Assembly (NCBI GenBank): GCA_958438955.1
Contig: CAUBTS010000039.1
Location: forward strand, 1 to 16,689
Source: an uncultured Collinsella sp.
GTDB taxonomy: Bacteria > Actinomycetota > Coriobacteriia > Coriobacteriales > Coriobacteriaceae
DNA length: 16,689 nt
Reading direction: 5' to 3'
The notes below the pieces were generated by a model. The model was not told the origin of the DNA and ran no database searches. It saw only the letters and a list, made by a program, of their open reading frames with translations. Both the position numbers and the translations under genes were made by a program. Positions 12,089 to 16,689 of this stretch are shown here, piece by piece. How positions within the stretch are numbered: position 1 is the first letter of the stretch; each line of letters begins with the position of its first letter.

Positions 12089-14680
12089 TTGAAGCTCATC
12101 ATCGCCGAGAAAAACGACGCCGCGCGTCAGATCGCCGAGCGGCTGTCCACGGGTAAGCCTAAAAAGGACAAGGTGTACAACACCGCCATCTACCGTTTTG
12201 AGTGGAAGGGCGAGGAGTGCGTGACCATCGGCCTTGCCGGTCACATCCTTGCGCCCGATTTTTGCGACAGCGTGCTGTTCGATAAAAAGCTGGGTTGGTA
12301 TTCGGTGACCGAGGACGGTGAGATGTTGCCGGCCGATATGCCCGATGGCCTGGCGCGTCCGCCCTATGACACCAAGCGTAAGCCGTTCCTTGCCGATGGC
12401 ATCTCCATCAAGGGTTGGAAGCTCGAGAGCCTGCCTTACCTCACCTGGGCGCCCGTCATTAAGCTGCCGGCCGAGAAGGAGCTCATTCGCTCGCTCAAGA
12501 ACCTCGCTAAAAAGTCCGACAGCGTCATTATTGCCACGGACTTCGACCGCGAGGGCGAGCTGATCGGCTCGGACGCTCTCAACAAGGTGCGCGAGGTTGC
12601 GCCGGACTTGCCGGTTGCCCGCGCCCAATACTCTTCGTTTACCAAGGCCGAGATTACGCACGCCTTCGATAATCTCGTCTCGCTCGACCAGAATCTGGCC
12701 GACGCCGGCGAGAGTCGCCAACACATCGACCTCATTTGGGGCGCGGTGCTCACGCGTTACCTGACGCTCGCCAAGTTTGGCGGCTTTGGTAACGTGCGCT
12801 CCGCCGGCCGCGTGCAGACGCCGACGCTCGCCCTGGTGGTCGAGCGCGAGCGCGAGCGCATGGCGTTTGTGCCCGAGGACTATTGGCAGATTCGCGGCAT
12901 GGGTGCCGCGCAGGGCGCTGCCGAGGACGACCGCTTTAAGATCGCGCACAAGACGGCGCGTTTTACCGACAAGGATGCTGCCGAGACGGCGTACGGCCAT
13001 GTCGACGGCGTTACGACGGCAACCGTCGCCGCGGTGACCAAACGCTCGCGCAAGCAGCAGCCGCCCACGCCGTTTGCGACCACCTCGCTGCAGGCTGCCG
13101 CCGCGGCCGAGGGCATCTCGCCTGCGCGTACGATGCGCATCGCCGAGTCCCTCTACATGGCCGGTCTCATCAGCTACCCGCGTGTCGACAATACCGTGTA
13201 CCCTGCGACGCTCGATCTGGGCGCCGTGGTGAGCGACCTGGCAAAGATCAACCCGGCGCTGGCGCCCGTGTGCAAAAAGGTGCTTGCCGGTCCTATGAAG
13301 CCCACGCGCGGCAAGGTCGAGACCACCGACCACCCGCCTATCTATCCCACGGGCGAGGGCGACCCATCCACGCTCGACGGCGGCCAGCGCAAGCTCTACG
13401 ACCTCATCGCCCGTCGCTTCCTGGCAACGCTTATGGGTCCCGCGACCATCGAAAACACTAAGCTCGAGCTCGACGTGAACGGTGAGCCGTTCGTGGCTTC
13501 GGGCGATGTGCTCGTGACCCCGGGTTTCCGCGAGGCGTACCCGTATGGACTCAAGCGCGACGAGCAGATGCCGCCGCTGGAGCAGGGCGATACGGTCGAC
13601 GTGTTCGACATTAAGCTCGAGGCCAAGCAGACCGAGCCGCCCGCGCGCTACAGCCAGGGCAAGCTCGTGCAGGAGATGGAAAAGCGCGGCCTGGGCACCA
13701 AGTCCACGCGCGCGAGCATCATCGAGCGCCTGTACGCCGTGCGCTATCTCAAAAACGATCCCGTGGAGCCGAGTCAGCTGGGCATCGCCATTATCGATGC
13801 ACTGTCGCAGTTTGCCCCGCGCATCACGAGCCCCGATATGACCAGCGAGCTCGATGGCGACATGACCCGTGTGGAGCGCGGCGAGGATACCGAAGAGCAT
13901 GTCGTGACGCACTCGCGCGCGCTGCTGGCTGGCGTGCTCGACGAGCTGCTCAAGCACACGCAGGAGCTGGGCGACGCCATCAGCGACGCCGTCACGGCCG
14001 ATGCGCGCGTGGGCGCTTGCCCCAAGTGCGGCAAGGACCTGGTTATGAAGACGAGCGCCAAGACCCGCGGCAGCTTTATCGGCTGCATGGGCTGGCCCGA
14101 CTGCGATGTGACCTATCCGGTGCCGAGCGGCGTCAAGGTAGGCCCGCTCGAGGGCGAGGCGGCCGTGTGCCCCGAGTGCGGCGCGCCGCGCATTAAGTGC
14201 CAGCCGTTCCGCCAGAAGGCCTTCGAGATTTGCGTGAACCCCACGTGCCCCACCAACTACGAGCCTGACCTTAAGGTGGGCGAGTGCAAGGTGTGCGCCG
14301 AGGCCGGACGCCATGGCGACCTGATCGCGCACAAGAGCGAGAAGAGCGGCAAGCGCTTTATCCGCTGCACCAACTACGATGACTGCGGCGTGAGCTATCC
14401 TCTGCCGGCGCGCGGTAAGCTCGAGGCGACGGGTGAGACCTGCCCCGAGTGCGGCGCCCCCATCGTGGTGGTCAACACGGCGCGCGGTCCGTGGCGCATC
14501 TGCGTGAACATGGACTGCCCGACCAAGGAGAAGAAGCCCGCCCGCGGCCGCAAGACCACGACTAAGGCGAGCACGGCCAAGAAGACGACGGCGGCAAAGA
14601 AGACTGCTGCCAAGAAGACGACCGCCAAAAAGACGACGGCCAAGAAGTCGACTACCAAAAAGACCGCTGCCGACAAGTAG
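12089..14680 (+). CDS. topA: DNA topoisomerase I, type IA, archaeal-like, with four zinc ribbons and a Lys-rich tail
   Basis: 863 residues, TTG start. It relaxes negative supercoils by transient single-strand cleavage. TOPRIM domain: Glu7 in IIAEKND and the metal triad ATDFDREGE (Asp151, Asp153, Glu155). SAGRVQTPTLALVVERERE is the domain-2 signature; the nucleophile is Tyr363 in ISYPRVDNTVYP, and TKSTRASIIERL and DGDMTRVERGE follow. Four Cys4 ribbons begin at about residues 647, 694, 733 and 785 (CPKCG, CPECG, CKVC, CPECG). The tail from about 812 is a Lys/Thr/Ala run like histone H1 or actinobacterial TopA tails. The N-terminal part resembles archaeal-type TopA more than E. coli TopA: the RTDS motif after the Tyr is RVDN. 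As the only topoisomerase I seen here it may be the main TopA; whether a second exists is unknown. A strong terminator follows. Confidence 0.92.
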   Translation: MKLIIAEKNDAARQIAERLSTGKPKKDKVYNTAIYRFEWKGEECVTIGLAGHILAPDFCDSVLFDKKLGWYSVTEDGEMLPADMPDGLARPPYDTKRKPFLADGISIKGWKLESLPYLTWAPVIKLPAEKELIRSLKNLAKKSDSVIIATDFDREGELIGSDALNKVREVAPDLPVARAQYSSFTKAEITHAFDNLVSLDQNLADAGESRQHIDLIWGAVLTRYLTLAKFGGFGNVRSAGRVQTPTLALVVERERERMAFVPEDYWQIRGMGAAQGAAEDDRFKIAHKTARFTDKDAAETAYGHVDGVTTATVAAVTKRSRKQQPPTPFATTSLQAAAAAEGISPARTMRIAESLYMAGLISYPRVDNTVYPATLDLGAVVSDLAKINPALAPVCKKVLAGPMKPTRGKVETTDHPPIYPTGEGDPSTLDGGQRKLYDLIARRFLATLMGPATIENTKLELDVNGEPFVASGDVLVTPGFREAYPYGLKRDEQMPPLEQGDTVDVFDIKLEAKQTEPPARYSQGKLVQEMEKRGLGTKSTRASIIERLYAVRYLKNDPVEPSQLGIAIIDALSQFAPRITSPDMTSELDGDMTRVERGEDTEEHVVTHSRALLAGVLDELLKHTQELGDAISDAVTADARVGACPKCGKDLVMKTSAKTRGSFIGCMGWPDCDVTYPVPSGVKVGPLEGEAAVCPECGAPRIKCQPFRQKAFEICVNPTCPTNYEPDLKVGECKVCAEAGRHGDLIAHKSEKSGKRFIRCTNYDDCGVSYPLPARGKLEATGETCPECGAPIVVVNTARGPWRICVNMDCPTKEKKPARGRKTTTKASTAKKTTAAKKTAAKKTTAKKTTAKKSTTKKTAADK

Positions 14681-14707
14681 CCGCACGGTCGAGACATCAC
14701 CTAAAAC

Positions 14708-14747
14708 AAAAACGAGCGAGGACCTCAAAATCCTCGCTCGTTTTTTT
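14708..14747 (+). terminator. Strong intrinsic terminator of topA
   Basis: A perfect 15-bp stem AAAAACGAGCGAGGA (14708-14722) with TCCTCGCTCGTTTTT (14731-14745), loop CCTCAAAA, and T7 (14741-14747). The A5 on the other side lets it also work for the convergent minus-strand gene. Confidence 0.92.
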
Positions 14748-14751
14748 ATCT

Positions 14752-14805
14752 GGCAGTTAGGGACGTTCCTTTTCTGCCGGCAGTTTAGGAACGTCCCTAA
14801 CTGCC
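14752..14805. repeat. Perfect 19-bp inverted repeat (REP-like palindrome)
   Basis: Arms 14752-14770 and 14787-14805 are exact complements, 19 of 19. The 16-base loop holds a further perfect palindrome, CTGCCGGCAG (14774-14783). The core AGGGACGTTCCT is shared in part with 7308-7318. It lies 5 bp after the topA terminator, between convergent genes, so it is not needed for termination. It looks like a dispersed repeat unit. Confidence 0.8.
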
Positions 14806-14825
14806 GGCTCGGGAACGACAAAGCG

Positions 14826-15809
14826 CTAGTTCACTTCGACGGGTTTGGCGCCGGGGTAGCGCTCCTCAAAGTCTAGGCGGTACTTATTGTCATTGGTGCC
14901 CGCCACGTTGTCGCGCGACAGCGGCGCCACGATCTCATTCTTGTGATCCGCAGGCTTGGCGTATTTCAGGCTGATCTCCCAGGCATCACAGATTGCGTCA
15001 ATGCGGTGATCCAGGTCGTCATACAGGGCAACGATGTCTTTCCAGGAACTGTAGTTCTTAGAGCTCGTCGGGACGTCCAGGTCCTCGACGATGTCGTAAT
15101 ACTGCTCGATGGTGTCCTCTGTGCGCTCGGCGACGTCGGCGAGATTTTGACGGGTGGTGCGATCTTCTTCCAGATAGCTGCCGTTGAAGTTCTGCGCGCA
15201 GCCACGGACGTAGTTGTCGAGGTCTTCGAGCAAGTCGTAGTATTCGCTCAGTCGGCGGTAGAGGTTCTGCTCGGAGAGCGTTGCTTCGCCGCCATCCTCG
15301 TCGTCATCGTCATCATCGTCGTACAGGCTGTTGGGATCGCCGAGAGGCTTTAGGTCATCTTCGTCGACGTCATGGTGCAGCTTAGCTACCTCGGCAGCCG
15401 TCTGCGTGGCGGCGTTGTCGAAAGGTCTGATTGCAAAGAAGATGACCAGGGCGATGATGATTGCCACCAGCACAACGATAACGGCGATAAGCGGCCCGGT
15501 GCCGCTCTTTTTGGGGGCGGGGGTCTGTGGCGAAGCGGGCGCGTATGCGGGAGCCGGCTCCTGTTGGGACGAGCCGCTCGCGACGGGTATGCGCTGCGTG
15601 GTCTCGACGGCCGCGGGGCCTGCGGCGGGGTCGGGGCGATAGGCGAGGGGGTCGTCCGCCTTGGCTTGCGGCGTATCGAGGGAACCGGTCTGCTCGAAAG
15701 CGGGCTGGCTATCGCTCGCGGCTGTTTGCTCAACGGGTGCACCGCACGAGGTGCAGAACTTGGCATTATCTGCAAGAAGCTTGCCGCACGAGGCGCAATA
15801 CCGAGACAT
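14826..15809 (-). CDS. Zinc-ribbon single-pass membrane protein of unknown function
   Basis: 327 residues. The N-terminal zinc ribbon has two CxxC pairs, CASCG and CTSCG (Cys5, 8, 19, 22), of the zinc_ribbon_2 type. A Pro/Ala/Gln-rich linker (about 30-103) leads to one membrane helix (GPLIAVIVVLVAIIIALVIFF, 105-125) and an acidic domain outside the membrane starting with an Asp run (164-172) and then helical segments rich in Tyr, Asp and Glu. There is no signal peptide, so the ribbon should be in the cytoplasm and the C-terminal domain outside. Start: AAAGGAG 6 nt before the ATG at 15809; the in-frame extension to 15827 has no such site. Such architecture occurs in Gram-positive envelope proteins, but the role is unknown. 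It is divergent from tmk. Confidence 0.82.
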   Translation of the reverse strand: MSRYCASCGKLLADNAKFCTSCGAPVEQTAASDSQPAFEQTGSLDTPQAKADDPLAYRPDPAAGPAAVETTQRIPVASGSSQQEPAPAYAPASPQTPAPKKSGTGPLIAVIVVLVAIIIALVIFFAIRPFDNAATQTAAEVAKLHHDVDEDDLKPLGDPNSLYDDDDDDDEDGGEATLSEQNLYRRLSEYYDLLEDLDNYVRGCAQNFNGSYLEEDRTTRQNLADVAERTEDTIEQYYDIVEDLDVPTSSKNYSSWKDIVALYDDLDHRIDAICDAWEISLKYAKPADHKNEIVAPLSRDNVAGTNDNKYRLDFEERYPGAKPVEVN

Positions 15810-15846
15810 TGCCACTCCTTTCGCCACATTTCAATGCAATACGACG

Positions 15847-15852
15847 ATTATA
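15847..15852 (-). promoter_or_regulatory. -10 element of the zinc-ribbon gene
   Basis: A perfect TATAAT on the minus strand, 37 nt before the ATG at 15809. The hexamer 17 bp upstream (GATGGA) is a poor -35. Confidence 0.5.
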
Positions 15853-15877
15853 CCCAGCGTCCAAAATTCTCCATCAT

Positions 15878-15946
15878 AAGTTGCGGTGAAATAGGGACTG
15901 TTTGGCGGTCTCAGAGCTTCAATCAGTCCCTATTTCACCGCAACTT
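15878..15946. repeat. Perfect 23-bp inverted repeat between divergent zinc-ribbon gene and tmk
   Basis: Arms 15878-15900 and 15924-15946 are exact complements over 23 bp with a 23-base spacer. The inner ends carry AGGGACTG/CAGTCCCT, akin to the GGGAC core at 14759. It sits between two promoters rather than after a gene, so it is not a terminator. It could be a mobile palindromic unit or a regulatory site. Confidence 0.82.
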
Positions 15947-15974
15947 CGGGGATGCCTCGATGGCTAGGTTGGAT

Positions 15975-16003
15975 TTGGGGCGCGCCGAGCACTGGGGTAT
16001 CAT
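15975..16003 (+). promoter_or_regulatory. Possible tmk promoter
   Basis: TTGGGG (15975-15980), 17-bp spacer, TATCAT (15998-16003), 53 nt before the tmk ATG. TATAAC at 16015-16020 is an alternative -10. Both are inferred from consensus only. Confidence 0.35.
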
Positions 16004-16056
16004 GGCTTGGTTGCTATAACTCGCATTTACGCGCCTTGTAGGAAGGGGCTGCGCCC

Positions 16057-16689
16057 ATGGCTTTTGAGCCCGCTCAACATAGCTTTATCACGCTCGAGGG
16101 CGTCGATGGCGCCGGCAAGTCCACGCAGGCGCGCCTGCTTGCCCGCGCTCTTGAACTCGCTGGCTACCAGGTTGTGAGCCTGCGCGAGCCGGGCGGTACC
16201 GCCATCAGCGAAAAGATCCGTGCTCTGCTGCTCGACCCCGCCAATACAGCGATGGGCGACACCTGCGAGTTGTTGCTCTACGAGGCGGCGCGCGCTCAGT
16301 TGGTGCACGAGGTCATCGTGCCCGCCCTTGCTGTCGGTAAGGTGGTCCTGTGCGATCGCTTCTACGATTCCACGACCTGCTACCAGGCGTTTGCCGATGG
16401 CCTCGATCGCCAGATAGTACGCGACGCCAACAACCTGGCCGTCGCGGGTACGCACCCGGCGCTCACGCTCGTCTATCACATCACGCCCGAGCAGGCGGCG
16501 CTGCGCATGGCCGACCGCGGTGCGGCCGACCGCATGGAGGCCAAGGGCATGGCCTTCCAAGAGCGCGTCTACCAGGGATTTTGCGCCATTGCCGCCGAGG
16601 AACCAAACCGCGTAAAGCTCATCGACGCCACCGCGCCGATCGAGGATGTCTTCGAGAAGTCGGTCGAGCAGGTTCGCGCCTACTGCCTC
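16057..16689 (+). CDS. tmk: Thymidylate kinase, 3' end outside window
   Basis: Phosphorylates dTMP to dTDP with ATP, essential for dTTP supply. 211 residues are visible with no stop, close to the usual full length of about 205-215, so only a few residues should be missing. P-loop LEGVDGAGKST near residue 13-23, LREPGGT (substrate contacts), the DRFYDST motif (the DR(Y/F) signature) and the LID segment MADRGAADRME are all visible. GGAAGGGG lies about 8 nt before the ATG. It is the first gene after a divergent promoter region; in many bacteria holB (DNA polymerase III delta prime) follows tmk, which could be checked beyond the window. Very secure. Confidence 0.95.
   Translation, partial: MAFEPAQHSFITLEGVDGAGKSTQARLLARALELAGYQVVSLREPGGTAISEKIRALLLDPANTAMGDTCELLLYEAARAQLVHEVIVPALAVGKVVLCDRFYDSTTCYQAFADGLDRQIVRDANNLAVAGTHPALTLVYHITPEQAALRMADRGAADRMEAKGMAFQERVYQGFCAIAAEEPNRVKLIDATAPIEDVFEKSVEQVRAYCL

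Noticed and set aside
11300..14821. 1173-codon open frame on the minus strand opposite hypB and topA
   Set aside because: It is a stop-free shadow of high-GC coding DNA. It shows Arg/His/Leu-rich random composition and no motif, while the plus strand carries clear HypB and TopA motifs throughout.
15541..15640. Pro/Ala/Gln-rich stretch in the zinc-ribbon protein as a possible frameshift scar
   Set aside because: The frame is continuous, with ribbon, linker and membrane helix in a sensible order; low complexity is normal for such linkers.
1..16689. tRNA, rRNA, CRISPR array, insertion sequence, prophage or toxin-antitoxin pair
   Set aside because: No cloverleaf, regularly spaced direct repeats, transposase, integrase or paired small genes could be recognised on either strand.

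Overview
The window is high-GC bacterial DNA that looks like an anaerobic actinobacterium of class Coriobacteriia, most likely Collinsella or a close relative. I base this on the combination of protein families and sequence style recalled from that group: an archaeal-style type IA topoisomerase with a Lys/Thr/Ala tail, a type Ic aminotransferase, a hyp pair next to tat genes, and GGGAC-type palindromes between genes. No database search was possible. There is no phage, insertion sequence, CRISPR array, rRNA or tRNA. This is mostly chromosomal housekeeping sequence with structured intergenic spaces.

Layout. 1-1223: C-terminal part of a PcrA/UvrD helicase (+), followed by 290 bp of inverted repeats and terminators. 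1511-3237: a minus-strand pair, a GntR/UTRA regulator followed by mannose-6-phosphate isomerase. 3577-4530: a ROK sugar kinase, divergent from that pair. 4697-5620: manganese-dependent family II pyrophosphatase. 5887-7245: NhaA antiporter behind a roughly 200 nt structured leader. 7332-7586: a small unknown protein (-). 7736-9040: type Ic aminotransferase. 9092-9406: orphan STAS protein. 9560-12034: a tight run of tatA/B, tatC, hypA and hypB. 12089-14680: type IA topoisomerase, ending at a strong terminator. 14826-15809: zinc-ribbon single-pass membrane protein (-). 16057 to the end: thymidylate kinase, cut by the window edge.

How the genes work together. The regulator, ManA and ROK kinase form a small hexose-phosphate module: the kinase makes a sugar 6-phosphate, ManA interconverts mannose-6-P and fructose-6-P, and the UTRA domain of the regulator probably senses a phosphorylated sugar. 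TatA/B and TatC build the translocase for folded twin-arginine substrates, and HypA and HypB insert nickel into [NiFe] hydrogenase. Their tight linkage suggests co-production of a Tat-exported nickel enzyme. The helicase, topoisomerase and thymidylate kinase serve DNA metabolism.

The most interesting parts lie between genes: a 109-bp nested inverted repeat after pcrA, a structured nhaA leader with a palindrome, an intrinsic terminator and an RBS-proximal hairpin, two perfect long inverted repeats (19 bp and 23 bp arms) flanking the zinc-ribbon gene, and related GGGAC-type motifs in several other gaps. I found no convincing evidence of an entirely new multi-gene system. The best candidates for undescribed biology are the nhaA leader and the palindrome family.
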